A DNA stretch of 64,000 nucleotides from GCA-2705995 sp048267965 (GTDB lineage: Bacteria > Bacteroidota > Bacteroidia > Flavobacteriales_G > Salibacteraceae), in assembly GCA_048267965.1 (NCBI GenBank), contig JBLWWK010000007.1, positions 1 through 64,000 on the forward strand, in the 5' to 3' direction. Under the pieces are notes generated by a model that saw nothing but the letters and a program-made list of their open reading frames with translations, made no database searches and was not told the DNA's origin. Positions within the stretch are counted from its first letter, which is position 1. Each line of letters starts with the position of its first letter. Below are positions 27,728-36,756 of the stretch, in pieces. A program made the position numbers and the translations under genes.

Positions 27728-28690
27728 TTATCGTGGTAACGGAGAGTTCGATAAATTCATAATGCGCGTTCGTGCCCCTTTTATGGCGGCATTGAGCTCG
27801 TAGCCAATTAACAAGGCAATGCAGTTAAGGTAAATCCAAACCATTACAACTAAAAGTGTACCGATAGAACCGTAAAGTTTGTTGTATTGGCCAAAATTAT
27901 TCACGTAGAAGGCAAAACCTAACGAGAAAACGATAATGCAAATGGTAGATAGAGTGGATCCTGCCGAGAAAAATTTCCAATGCTCTTTTTCTTTAGGGCC
28001 TGCATAATATAAAAGGCTGATAGAGAAATAAATAAGCGCTATAATTGTAATCCATTTCGCTGCATTCAGTAGGAACCGTTCGAGGCTAGAAAGTAGAGAT
28101 ACTTTACCGATGAGAAACGAAATGATGTCTTGACCAAATATGATGAGTAAAACGGCTGTAATTACGAACAAAAAAAGCGTTAACGTTAGCCAAAGTGCCG
28201 TTACTTGCTGAGAAAACCAATTTCTAACAGAAATAGAATGATAGCTTAAATTAAAGGCAGAAATAATGGAATTAATACCATTTGTACTGAAATACAAGGT
28301 GGTAACAATACTAAACGATAATAAACTTGTTCTTTTATGAAGCACCAAATCTTCCAAGGTGTTTTCTACTAAAGAATAGGCATTATTGGGTAGCAGAAAT
28401 TCTATTTGCCTAATAAGCTCATCTTGAAAATTCTCAACAGGAATAAACGGAATAAGTGAAAACAAGAAAATTAACGCAGGGAAAATGGCAATAAAAAAAC
28501 TAAAAGCAATAGCAGAAGCTCTCGAAGTAATGTAACCTTCTACTATTCCGTTGTAAAAAAAACGCAGAATAATAAGAGCAGGAACACGATCAAAACCTGG
28601 TAAAACAATTTTACGAACAAAGTAGTTGAGGTGTCTTACAATTCGTAAATCACTTATAGCAGCAAAAGGCTTTTGTTTTTTTGGAGCCAT
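27728..28690 (-). CDS. YihY/BrkB family membrane protein
   Basis: A 320-residue inner-membrane protein with six predicted helices. The family hallmark 'ASAIAFSFFIAIFPALIFLFSLIPF' is at about residues 57-81, and 'YGSIGTLLVVMVWIYLNCIALLIGYELNAAI' is near the C-terminus. Once thought to be ribonuclease BN, the family is now regarded as a transporter or integral envelope protein of unknown substrate. It lies 7 bases after nadC and is probably co-transcribed with it. Confidence 0.9.
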   Translation of the reverse strand: MAPKKQKPFAAISDLRIVRHLNYFVRKIVLPGFDRVPALIILRFFYNGIVEGYITSRASAIAFSFFIAIFPALIFLFSLIPFIPVENFQDELIRQIEFLLPNNAYSLVENTLEDLVLHKRTSLLSFSIVTTLYFSTNGINSIISAFNLSYHSISVRNWFSQQVTALWLTLTLFLFVITAVLLIIFGQDIISFLIGKVSLLSSLERFLLNAAKWITIIALIYFSISLLYYAGPKEKEHWKFFSAGSTLSTICIIVFSLGFAFYVNNFGQYNKLYGSIGTLLVVMVWIYLNCIALLIGYELNAAIKGARTRIMNLSNSPLPR

Positions 28691-28697
28691 TCAAGTT

Positions 28698-29537
28698 TTA
28701 AAATGCTTTTAAACTTAAATCTAAGCTTTTAACAGAATGTGTAAGCGCTCCAACACTAATAAAATCTACACCACAAAGTGCATAATCACGAATAGTTTCT
28801 AACGTTATTCCACCACTAGATTCAGTTTCAACACGTTGATTAATTAATTCTACTGCCGTTTTAGTATCAGCATAATTAAAATTATCGAGCATAATACGGT
28901 CGCATAAACCAACAGAAAGAACTTGTTCCACTTCGTCTAAATCCCGGGTTTCAATTTCAACCTTTAAATCGAGTTGGTTACTTTTTAAATAATCTTGTGT
29001 TTGCTCCAAGGCATTTTTAATACCTCCTACAAAATCGATGTGATTATCTTTTAACATAATCATATCGTAAAGGCCAAAACGGTGATTTACACCTCCACCT
29101 AGTTTCACAGCTTCTTTTTCTAAAGATCGAAGATTCGGAGTGGTTTTGCGCGTATCGAGAACTTTAGCATGAGTTCCTTCACAAGCAGCCACGTATTGAG
29201 CAGTGGTAGTGGCAACTCCGCTCATTCTCTGCATTAAATTGAGGGCTAATCTTTCTGCCGATAAAATAGACTTGCTTTTACCTTCAACAATAAAAGCGAT
29301 ATCGCCAACAGACACTTTATCACCATCGTTAATTTGTTGCGAGAACGTTAAAGAAGGGTCGAGTTGGCGAAAAACTTCTTGGGCAACTCTTACACCTGCT
29401 AAAACACCATTTTCTTTCACTAAAAGTCGTGCTTTTCCGGTTGCTGATTCTGGAATACAGGCATTTGCAGAATGATCGCCTTCTCTTAAATCTTCGTTAA
29501 GTGCTGCTGAAATGATGTTCTCGAGTGTCATTTTCAT
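28698..29537 (-). CDS. nadC: Nicotinate-nucleotide pyrophosphorylase (quinolinate phosphoribosyltransferase)
   Basis: A 279-residue enzyme that condenses quinolinate with PRPP to nicotinate mononucleotide, in de novo NAD synthesis. Signatures: 'LNEDLREGDHSANACIP' at the start, 'AERLALNLMQRMSGVATTT', 'DTRKTTPNLRSLEKEAVKLGGGVNHRFGLYDMIMLKDNH' (substrate-binding Arg/Lys/His), and 'ISVGALTHSVKSLDLSL' at the end. The length is normal. nadA and nadB are not in the window. Confidence 0.97.
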   Translation of the reverse strand: MKMTLENIISAALNEDLREGDHSANACIPESATGKARLLVKENGVLAGVRVAQEVFRQLDPSLTFSQQINDGDKVSVGDIAFIVEGKSKSILSAERLALNLMQRMSGVATTTAQYVAACEGTHAKVLDTRKTTPNLRSLEKEAVKLGGGVNHRFGLYDMIMLKDNHIDFVGGIKNALEQTQDYLKSNQLDLKVEIETRDLDEVEQVLSVGLCDRIMLDNFNYADTKTAVELINQRVETESSGGITLETIRDYALCGVDFISVGALTHSVKSLDLSLKAF

Positions 29538-29611
29538 TCGTATTTGGTTACAAAATTAAGTTCTTTAAAATAAGAGGGGCTATTGTGAAATTACAATTTG
29601 TTAATAATCAT

Positions 29612-29619
29612 TACTTTTG
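29612..29619 (+). promoter_or_regulatory. -7 promoter element before the 82-residue gene
   Basis: TACTTTTG fits TAnnTTTG and lies 23 bases before the ATG at 29643. A TTTG at 29597 is too close (11 nt) to be the usual -33 partner, so only half of the promoter is convincing. Confidence 0.4.
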
Positions 29620-29642
29620 TGCAAACAAAAAAAAGGTAAATC

Positions 29643-29891
29643 ATGGCGAGACATAAAGATGGTTTAACCCCTACATTACTAGTAAACAAAATCAGAGAAA
29701 ACCAAAACAACAATGGAACACTCAAATCTTTGTTTGCGAAACAATTTTTAGGAAAATTCTCGAAAGAAGAATTACAAGGATTTATTAAGTCAATAGATCG
29801 CGAAATTCACAGTAGAGAAATGGAACGAGTTGAAGAAATGCGTTCTACTCTTGAAAAATTAGGATACCGTGTTGAAAAAGACAATGATTAA
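29643..29891 (+). CDS. Small hypothetical protein
   Basis: An 82-residue, charged, mostly helical protein that I do not recognise. It starts A-R-H-K-D-G-L-T-P-T-L-L-V-N-K-I-R-E and has a central 'FLGKFSKEELQGFIKSIDREI' helix pair, with no membrane segment or Cys. It has its own -7 element and a strong terminator, which makes it a compact, separately expressed unit, and the coding signal is good for its size. It could be a small nucleic-acid-binding or regulatory protein, but nothing in the sequence proves that. Confidence 0.7.
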   Translation: MARHKDGLTPTLLVNKIRENQNNNGTLKSLFAKQFLGKFSKEELQGFIKSIDREIHSREMERVEEMRSTLEKLGYRVEKDND

Positions 29892-29913
29892 TATCCAATT
29901 ATAGAACAAACTG

Positions 29914-29949
29914 AAAAGGCTACATCTCTTTGAGACGTAGCCTTTTTTT
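29914..29949 (+). terminator. Rho-independent terminator of the 82-residue gene
   Basis: AAGGCTACATCTC - TTT - GAGACGTAGCCTT pairs with one mismatch and is followed by a T run (29943-29949). It lies 22 bases past the stop and 15 bases before the NADH dehydrogenase gene. Confidence 0.85.
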
Positions 29950-29964
29950 ATTTATACTATTAGT

Positions 29965-31284
29965 ATGAGAATCCCAGAAAGTAATTTACCGCGAGTAGTA
30001 GTTTTAGGCGCTGGTTTTGGTGGGTTGCAATTGTGCAAACGCATTAATAAACAAAAATTTCAAGTTGTTTTACTCGATAAACACAATTACCACACTTTTC
30101 AACCTTTGCTCTACCAAGTAGCAACGGCTGGTTTAGAGCCAGATTCAATAGCTTATCCCATTCGGAAAATTTTTAAATCTGAAAAAGAGAATTTCTTCTT
30201 TCGGGTGGCCAAAGTAGAGTCTATTGTTCAAGATCAAAATACATTGCATACTTCTGCGGGCGATTTGCATTACGATTTCTTAGTGGTAGCCACTGGTTCT
30301 ACCACCAACTTCTTTGGGAATCAGAAGCTTGAGAAGAATGCGATGCCGATGAAAACCGTACCAGAAAGTTTGAATTTGCGCAGTTTGTTTCTTCAAAATT
30401 TTGAGCAAGCATTGTTAACTACAAAAGTAGATGAGGTAGAAAAACTCTTAAACTTTGCAGTAGTTGGCGGTGGTCCAACGGGTACCGAATTGGCAGGAGC
30501 CATTGCCGAGCTCAAGTCTCATGTTTTGCCCAACGATTACCCCGATATCGACTTTAGAAAAATGACCATCCATCTATTGGAAGCGGGGCCCTCTTTATTG
30601 GCAGGTATGTCGAAAAAATCGGGAGAGAAGGCAAAAAAATATTTAGAAACTTTAGGAGTTAAAATTTGGATGAATACAGCGGTAGACGATTATGATGGAG
30701 AAATAATTGTTACGAATACAGGAAAAAAAATACCGAGTAGATTCTTGATTTGGGCAGCAGGTGTTAAAGGTTCTTTGTTAGATGGCTTTAACGAAAATCA
30801 AATTGTAAGAGGCAATCGGTTATCTGTGAATGAGTTTAGCAAAGTAGTAGGAACCGACAACATCTTTGCAATAGGAGACATAGCTTCTATGGTGAGTAAA
30901 GAATACCCAAAAGGTCATCCAATGATGGCTCAACCTGCCATACAACAAGGTCAACTTCTTGCTAAAAATCTTGAAAGAATTCTCGAAAAGAATGCACCAA
31001 AGCCATTTCGATACAAAGACAAAGGCAGCATGGCCACCATCGGAAGAAATAAAGCAGTAGCCGAAGTAGGCAAACTTAAGTTTAAAGGCTTGTTTGCTTG
31101 GGTGGTATGGATGTTTGTACACTTGTTGGCATTAGTAGGATTCAGAAATAAAATGGTCACCTTCGTTAACTGGTTGTATGCCTATTTTAATTACGAAAAA
31201 GGCGCTCGTTTAATAATTAGGCCTTTTAATCGAAAAGAATCAAAGCCAGAAGAAGAAACCACAGAAGTTGTGCAATCTATGTAA
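29965..31284 (+). CDS. Type II NADH dehydrogenase / NAD(P)/FAD-dependent oxidoreductase
   Basis: A 439-residue monotopic respiratory flavoprotein that passes electrons from NADH to quinone without pumping protons. FAD site: V-V-V-L-G-A-G-F-G-G-L-Q-L near residue 10. NADH site: 'FAVVGGGPTGTELAGAIAEL' near residue 168. C-terminal FAD motif: 'NIFAIGDIASM' with 'MAQPAIQQGQLLAKNL'. A hydrophobic helix near residues 375-395 probably anchors it to the membrane. It would deliver electrons to the menaquinone whose synthesis genes lie at 47.8-51.3 kb. Transcription may read on into cysQ, 40 bases downstream. Confidence 0.92.
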   Translation: MRIPESNLPRVVVLGAGFGGLQLCKRINKQKFQVVLLDKHNYHTFQPLLYQVATAGLEPDSIAYPIRKIFKSEKENFFFRVAKVESIVQDQNTLHTSAGDLHYDFLVVATGSTTNFFGNQKLEKNAMPMKTVPESLNLRSLFLQNFEQALLTTKVDEVEKLLNFAVVGGGPTGTELAGAIAELKSHVLPNDYPDIDFRKMTIHLLEAGPSLLAGMSKKSGEKAKKYLETLGVKIWMNTAVDDYDGEIIVTNTGKKIPSRFLIWAAGVKGSLLDGFNENQIVRGNRLSVNEFSKVVGTDNIFAIGDIASMVSKEYPKGHPMMAQPAIQQGQLLAKNLERILEKNAPKPFRYKDKGSMATIGRNKAVAEVGKLKFKGLFAWVVWMFVHLLALVGFRNKMVTFVNWLYAYFNYEKGARLIIRPFNRKESKPEEETTEVVQSM

Positions 31285-31324
31285 TTGTTTATTCCTTTTT
31301 TTGAGTTTTAATAAAACAACCTAA

Positions 31325-32122
31325 ATGAACTTCACTGAAAATTTAAACATTGCTCTAAAAGGAGCATTGGATGCTGGGAAAGAAATATTAAAAGTTTACA
31401 ACTCAGAGTTTGCTGTAGAACATAAAGACGATAAATCACCATTAACTGAAGCAGATAAACGAGGTCATCTTGCCATTGTTGAGCAGTTAGAGAAAACTTC
31501 TTTACCAATTTTAAGTGAAGAAGAAAAAGCGTCTGAATATTCAACCCGAAGTAGTTGGGAATATTTTTGGATGGTAGATCCTTTAGATGGAACCAAAGAA
31601 TTTATCAAAAGAAATGGTGAGTTCACGGTTAATATCGCACTAATTCAAAAAGATACTCCAGTAGCGGGTGTTATTTATGTTCCTGTTCATAAAGTGCTTT
31701 ACATCGCTTCACCTGAGTTCGGTTCCTACAAAATTGAAAATGTAGAACCAGAGGCAACAGCAGATGCTCAAGCTCTAATCTCACAAGGTTCTAAGTTGCC
31801 TATAGAAAATGCAAACAGAGCTTACACGGTGGTAGCAAGTCGTTCTCACATGAGCGATGAAACTGCTGATTTTATTGAGCGTGTAAAATCAGAGAAGGGT
31901 ACTGTGGAGACAATTTCTCGCGGTAGTTCTTTAAAGTTATGCATGGTTGCAGAAGGAACCGCAGATGCATATCCTCGATACGCGCCCACCATGGAATGGG
32001 ATACCGCTGCGGGCGATGCAATTTGTCGTTTAGCAGGATTCGAGGTGACTCAATACCAAACAGAAACTCCTCTGGTTTACAATAAAGAGAATTTATTGAA
32101 TCCTTGGTTTCTAGTGAAATAG
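31325..32122 (+). CDS. cysQ: 3'(2'),5'-bisphosphate nucleotidase CysQ
   Basis: A 265-residue Mg-dependent phosphatase of the inositol monophosphatase fold, which clears the toxic by-product PAP left after PAPS is used. Metal-site motifs are in order: 'DKSPLTEADKRGH', 'LSEEEK' and W-M-V-D-P-L-D-G-T-K-E-F (about residues 80-91), then 'PTMEWDTAAGDAI' near the C-terminus. It is the first gene of a run with no gaps: its TAG is directly followed by the ATG of the SLC13 permease. This places PAP recycling together with sulfate uptake and activation. Confidence 0.95.
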   Translation: MNFTENLNIALKGALDAGKEILKVYNSEFAVEHKDDKSPLTEADKRGHLAIVEQLEKTSLPILSEEEKASEYSTRSSWEYFWMVDPLDGTKEFIKRNGEFTVNIALIQKDTPVAGVIYVPVHKVLYIASPEFGSYKIENVEPEATADAQALISQGSKLPIENANRAYTVVASRSHMSDETADFIERVKSEKGTVETISRGSSLKLCMVAEGTADAYPRYAPTMEWDTAAGDAICRLAGFEVTQYQTETPLVYNKENLLNPWFLVK

Positions 32123-33895
32123 ATGTTCTCTGCTGAAATTAATAAGTGGATTGTAATTGGCGTAATTTTATCGGTAATTGTTGGTCTTTTACTCGATAAA
32201 ATTAAAGCTTCGGCTGTTTTCTTTGGTGGAGTAGCAATTTTGCTATTGACTCAAGTGATTACTCCATCTTTCTTTTTAAACAGCTTTGGAAATGAGTCAA
32301 TTGCAGCCATTTTTTTATTAATCATTATAACCGCGGGCTTCAAAAATAATTTTGATTTAATTGGTTGGTTAGATCGTTTTTACAAGCAAGCAAAAACTCC
32401 TAGGGCTTTCACGTTTCAGTTAACAACAAGTGTGGCATTACTCTCTTCTGTAATGAATAATACACCGATTGTAGCTTTAATGATTCCGTATGTGTATCAG
32501 TGGAGCAAGAAGAAAAAAGTGAGTCCTTCTAAACTCATGATACCACTTTCTTATGCCGCTATCATGGGGGGGATGATTACTGTAATTGGTACTTCTACCA
32601 ACTTAGTGCTAAATGGTTTTTTAAGAGCTAACGGTGAAGAGCTGTTAACTCTAACAGATTTTCTTTTTCCAGGAATGTTGGTTTCGGCAGGAGGTATTCT
32701 ATTCTTAACCATTTTTAGTTGGAGAATTCTACCTGGAAAAAAGGAGATTATCGAACAAGTTCAAGGAGAAATTCGAGAATACCTCGTAGAAACCGAAGTA
32801 GTAGTTGGGTCTCCAATTTCTGGTAGAACGGTTACAGATGCAGGATTGCGAAATTTAGATGGAATCTTCTTGGTCGAAATTTACAGAGAAGGAACTACCA
32901 TTAGTCCTGTAGAACCCAATGAAATTCTTTGTGAGCAAGATCGCTTGTTTTTTGCGGGAGATACTTCTAGAGTAATTGAGCTAATTAAGAGCGATAACGG
33001 ATTGGTTCTACCTAAAACGAAGCGGTTTAAGTTGGGTAATGAAATGGATTTGGTTGAAGTGGTGATTCCAGCAAATTCTGATTTAGCAGGCAAATCGCTG
33101 AAGCAAATAGAATTTCGCGAAAACTATGATGCAGCCGTTATTGCCATTCACCGAAACGGAGAGAAATTAAGTGGAAAACTTGGGGAAATACCGTTAGAAT
33201 TTGGCGATTTACTGTTGCTTACTACAGGTGAAAACTTTAATCGATTTGTAACAAGAAGTAAAGATTTATACATTGTTTCATACTTACAGAAACTAGAAAA
33301 CGAAATGCCTTTGAGAAAGAAATTGTTCTTGGGGTTTTTCTGCTTAGTGCTGATAGCCATTTTTGCAAGTTTTGTCTCGTTTTTCGTGGGACTCGTAATG
33401 ATTCTTGGCGGAATGATTGCCGCCAAAATGATGACAGCTGAAGATTTGAAGAAGAACGTGAATTTGGATTTGTTGGTGATCTTGGGGAGTGCAATTACCT
33501 TAGGGGGAGCGCTAATTGAATCAGGTGGAGCCTCATGGATGGCCAACCACTCAATAACCATTCTTCAGCCATTAGGCCCTGCGGGAATTGTGGTGGGAAT
33601 GTTTTTGCTAACACTCCTTTTAACCAGTTTTGTTACCAATGTAGCAGCAGTTTCTATTGTGTTCCCCATTGCTTTTTCTTTGGTTCACGATTTAAATTTG
33701 AATCCTACTTCTGTTTATCTTTCCATCGCATTTGCAGCAAGTGCCGCATTTATTACGCCTATGAGCTATCAAACAAATTTAATGGTCTATGGCCCAGGTA
33801 ATTATAAAATGAAAGATTTCGTAAAAATCGGAATGCCTATGACCTTGATTTACGCTATTTTGAGTTTATCATTCATCATTATTAATTATATCTAA
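32123..33895 (+). CDS. SLC13-family permease with two RCK_C (TrkA-C) domains, probable sulfate transporter
   Basis: A 590-residue DASS/SLC13-type secondary transporter. Two blocks of membrane helices (about 1-195 and 395-590) flank two cytosolic RCK_C-like domains (about 210-295 and 300-380). The signature S-S-V-M-N-N-T-P-I-V-A-L-M-I-P is in the first block, with 'GTSTNLVLNGFL' after it, and 'FVTNVAAVSIVFPIAFS' repeats the pattern in the second. It lies directly between cysQ and cysC with no gap on one side and a 1-base overlap on the other, which makes sodium-driven sulfate uptake the likely job. Substrate is inferred from context only. Confidence 0.9.
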   Translation: MFSAEINKWIVIGVILSVIVGLLLDKIKASAVFFGGVAILLLTQVITPSFFLNSFGNESIAAIFLLIIITAGFKNNFDLIGWLDRFYKQAKTPRAFTFQLTTSVALLSSVMNNTPIVALMIPYVYQWSKKKKVSPSKLMIPLSYAAIMGGMITVIGTSTNLVLNGFLRANGEELLTLTDFLFPGMLVSAGGILFLTIFSWRILPGKKEIIEQVQGEIREYLVETEVVVGSPISGRTVTDAGLRNLDGIFLVEIYREGTTISPVEPNEILCEQDRLFFAGDTSRVIELIKSDNGLVLPKTKRFKLGNEMDLVEVVIPANSDLAGKSLKQIEFRENYDAAVIAIHRNGEKLSGKLGEIPLEFGDLLLLTTGENFNRFVTRSKDLYIVSYLQKLENEMPLRKKLFLGFFCLVLIAIFASFVSFFVGLVMILGGMIAAKMMTAEDLKKNVNLDLLVILGSAITLGGALIESGGASWMANHSITILQPLGPAGIVVGMFLLTLLLTSFVTNVAAVSIVFPIAFSLVHDLNLNPTSVYLSIAFAASAAFITPMSYQTNLMVYGPGNYKMKDFVKIGMPMTLIYAILSLSFIIINYI

Positions 33896-34488
33896 TGAAA
33901 GAAGAACTTCATATTATTCCTCACAAGCATAATATAGATAAGGAAGCCAGAAATAAACTGAATGAACATAAGTCATTCGTGGTATGGTTCACTGGTTTAA
34001 GTGGTTCTGGAAAATCTACAGTGGCCAATGCATTAGAACAGCAGTTGTACGAACGTAATATTCGCACCTACATTTTAGACGGTGATAATGTTAGAGCCGG
34101 CTTGAACGCTGATTTAGATTTTACCGAAGAAGGTAGAGTAGAAAACATCAGAAGAATTGGTGAGGTAGCTAATCTATTTGTGCAATCTGGAATGGTGGTT
34201 TTATCTGCATTTGTTTCTCCTTTTAAAGAAGATAGAGAAAAGGTAAAACAAACGGTAGGAGCCGAAAACTTTATCGAAGTATTTGTTGATTGCCCTTTAG
34301 AAGTCTGTGAGGAGCGTGATGTAAAGGGGCTCTACAAAAAAGCTCGTGCTGGTATAATAAAAAATTTCACGGGTATCAGTTCACCATTTGAAGCACCAGA
34401 GGCGGCAGATATTGTGGTTCATACCGATATGGAAAAATTAGACACTTCTGTTTTAAAAGTGCTTAAAGTAGTGCTTGAAAAGCTTTAA
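33895..34488 (+). CDS. cysC: Adenylyl-sulfate kinase
   Basis: A 197-residue P-loop kinase that phosphorylates APS to PAPS. Walker A G-L-S-G-S-G-K-S-T lies at about residues 35-43. Further markers: 'YILDGDNVRAGLNADLDFTEEGRVENIRRIGEV' (APS-binding loop), 'SPFKEDRE', 'EVFVDCPLEVCEERDVKGLYKKARAGIIKNFTGISSPFEAPE'. Start and upstream stop share a base (TAATG). The presence of APS kinase means that PAPS is made, for reduction or for sulfotransfer; no reductase or sulfotransferase is in the window. Confidence 0.97.
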   Translation: MKEELHIIPHKHNIDKEARNKLNEHKSFVVWFTGLSGSGKSTVANALEQQLYERNIRTYILDGDNVRAGLNADLDFTEEGRVENIRRIGEVANLFVQSGMVVLSAFVSPFKEDREKVKQTVGAENFIEVFVDCPLEVCEERDVKGLYKKARAGIIKNFTGISSPFEAPEAADIVVHTDMEKLDTSVLKVLKVVLEKL

Positions 34489-34520
34489 GTAAACATAATC
34501 TACCCTTTCACAAACAATTC

Positions 34521-34528
34521 TATTTTTG
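34521..34528 (+). promoter_or_regulatory. Possible internal promoter (-7 element) for cysD-cysN
   Basis: TATTTTTG fits TAnnTTTG, 20 bases before the cysD ATG and inside the 60-base gap after cysC. The -33 partner is not clear, so this is weak evidence that cysDN can be expressed separately. Confidence 0.35.
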
Positions 34529-34548
34529 CAAACAAATTAAATGCCTTT

Positions 34549-35454
34549 ATGAACGAATACTATCTGAAACACCTTGAAGAACTGGAGGCAGAGTCTATAT
34601 ATGTTCTTCGAGAAGTCTACGCTCAATTCGAAAATCCAGTAATTCTTTTTTCTGGGGGGAAAGATTCTATTGTACTAACGCACTTGGCTAGAAAGGCATT
34701 TTACCCAGCAAAAGTGCCATTCCCTTTAATGCACATCGATACGGGGCATAACTTCCCTGAAACTATACAGTTTCGCGATGATTTAATTAAAGAAATGGGA
34801 GCCAAACTCTTAGTAGGATCCGTACAAGAATCAATCGATCAAGGTCGTGTACAAGAAGAAAAAGGGGCAAACGCTTCTAGAAATGCTCTTCAAACGACTA
34901 CCCTTTTAGATGCCATCGAGTCTAATAAAATCGACTGTGCTATGGGTGGTGCAAGAAGAGACGAAGAAAAAGCTAGAGCAAAAGAGCGTTTCTTCTCACA
35001 TAGAGACGATTTCGGTCAGTGGGATCCTAAAAATCAACGTCCTGAACTTTGGAACCTATTTAACGGTAGAAAGCAAATGGGTGAGCATTTTAGAGTGTTC
35101 CCAATTTCTAACTGGACAGAAATGGATGTTTGGCAATATATTTTGAAAGAAAACATTGCAATTCCATCGTTGTACATTGCTCACCAAAGAGATGTAGTTT
35201 GGAGAAACGATACTTGGATTCCTGTTTCTGAGTTTATCGACATCAAGGAAGACGAAGAAGTGGTGAACAAGAAAATTCGTTTTAGAACTCTTGGAGATAT
35301 CACTATTACTGGCGGAATCGAATCGGATGCCGATACATTAGAAAAAATTGTTGACGAAGTAGCTGCTGCTCGCCAAACCGAAAGAGGTAATAGAGCAGAT
35401 GATAAGCGTTCTGAAACAAGTATGGAAGACCGTAAGAAACAAGGATATTTCTAA
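34549..35454 (+). CDS. cysD: Sulfate adenylyltransferase subunit 2
   Basis: A 301-residue catalytic subunit of ATP sulfurylase, making APS from ATP and sulfate. It is a PAPS-reductase-fold protein with the PP-loop 'ILFSGGKDSIVLTHLA' (about residues 32-47), 'MHIDTGHNFPET', 'GGARRDEEKARAKERFFSHRD', and the family ending 'SETSMEDRKKQGYF'. The length equals that of E. coli CysD (302). It is followed by cysN after 27 bases and works as a heterodimer with it. Confidence 0.98.
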   Translation: MNEYYLKHLEELEAESIYVLREVYAQFENPVILFSGGKDSIVLTHLARKAFYPAKVPFPLMHIDTGHNFPETIQFRDDLIKEMGAKLLVGSVQESIDQGRVQEEKGANASRNALQTTTLLDAIESNKIDCAMGGARRDEEKARAKERFFSHRDDFGQWDPKNQRPELWNLFNGRKQMGEHFRVFPISNWTEMDVWQYILKENIAIPSLYIAHQRDVVWRNDTWIPVSEFIDIKEDEEVVNKKIRFRTLGDITITGGIESDADTLEKIVDEVAAARQTERGNRADDKRSETSMEDRKKQGYF

Positions 35455-35481
35455 ACTACTGAACAAAAAGACTTTTCACGC

Positions 35482-36747
35482 ATGAGCGATAAATCATATT
35501 TAGACATGGAACTTCTACGCTTTACCACTGCTGGTAGTGTAGATGACGGAAAATCGACTTTAATCGGTCGTTTATTATTCGATTCAAAATCAATCTTTGA
35601 AGATCAAATGGACGCAGTAAGACGTTCAAGTGATCGTAAAGGGTTAGATCACGTTGAATTAGCTCACTTAACTGATGGGTTAAAAGACGAAAGAGAGCAA
35701 GGTATTACTATCGATGTTGCTTATCGTTACTTTGCTACACCCAAGAGAAAATTCATTATTGCAGATACTCCTGGTCATATCCAGTACACACGTAACATGG
35801 TTACAGGAGCTTCTACAGCTAACTTGGCGTTAATCTTAGTAGATGTTCGCAATGGTGTAATTGAGCAAACAGCTCGTCACTCTTTTATTGCTTCGTTACT
35901 TCAAATCCCGCACATTATTGTATGCGTAAACAAAATGGATTTGGCAGATTACAGCCAAGAAGCGTACGATAAAGTTGTAGAAGAATACAAGAAATTTGCC
36001 GCTAAGCTAGATGTAAAAGATGTACGCTTTGTACCTATTTCAGCGTTACATGGAGATAACGTTGTGAATCGTTCTAAAAAGATGGATTGGTACGAAGGAA
36101 GCACGCTTTTAAATACGCTTGAAACCATCCATATTGGTTCAGACGAAAATCATATCGATTGTCGTTTCCCGGTTCAAACCGTTATTCGCCCGCATTCAGA
36201 CGAATTTCACGATTATAGAGGATATGCTGGTAGAATCGCTGGAGGTGTATTTAAACCAGGCGACAACGTAACTGTTTTACCGTCAGGTTTTCAATCGAAA
36301 ATTAAGTCGATAGATACCATGGGTGGCGAATTGAAAGAAGCATTTGCGCCTATGTCGGTAACCCTTACTTTAGAAGACGATATTGATGTATCTAGAGGCG
36401 ATATGATTGTTCGTGAAAACAATCAGCCAGAAATGGTTCAAGATATTGAGGTGATGCTTTGTTGGTTAAACAACCAAGCGCCAAGACCAAGAGCTAAGTA
36501 CATTATTCGTCAAACAAGTAACGAAGCAATGGCAATGATTAAAGAAGTTCAGTATAAAATGGACATCAATACATTGCACAGAAACGAAGAAGATACTTCG
36601 ATTGCAATGAACGATATTGCTCGAGTTAAACTTCGCACAACAAAACCATTGTTAATCGATTCTTACAGAAGAAATAGAAACACAGGAAGTATTATCCTTA
36701 TCGATGAGGCTACGAACGAAACAGTAGCAGCAGGTATGGTAATCTAA
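35482..36747 (+). CDS. cysN: Sulfate adenylyltransferase subunit 1 (GTPase)
   Basis: A 421-residue EF-Tu-like GTPase whose GTP hydrolysis drives APS formation by CysD. G1 G-S-V-D-D-G-K-S-T, G3 'DTPGHIQYTRNM', and G4 'CVNKMDLADY' are all present. Two beta-barrel domains follow (about residues 225-421). At 421 residues it is shorter than E. coli CysN (475), and it is not fused to a CysC domain; APS kinase is the separate gene upstream. There are 9 bases to the rdgB gene, which may be co-transcribed. Confidence 0.97.
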   Translation: MSDKSYLDMELLRFTTAGSVDDGKSTLIGRLLFDSKSIFEDQMDAVRRSSDRKGLDHVELAHLTDGLKDEREQGITIDVAYRYFATPKRKFIIADTPGHIQYTRNMVTGASTANLALILVDVRNGVIEQTARHSFIASLLQIPHIIVCVNKMDLADYSQEAYDKVVEEYKKFAAKLDVKDVRFVPISALHGDNVVNRSKKMDWYEGSTLLNTLETIHIGSDENHIDCRFPVQTVIRPHSDEFHDYRGYAGRIAGGVFKPGDNVTVLPSGFQSKIKSIDTMGGELKEAFAPMSVTLTLEDDIDVSRGDMIVRENNQPEMVQDIEVMLCWLNNQAPRPRAKYIIRQTSNEAMAMIKEVQYKMDINTLHRNEEDTSIAMNDIARVKLRTTKPLLIDSYRRNRNTGSIILIDEATNETVAAGMVI

Positions 36748-36756
36748 CTCTTTGCT

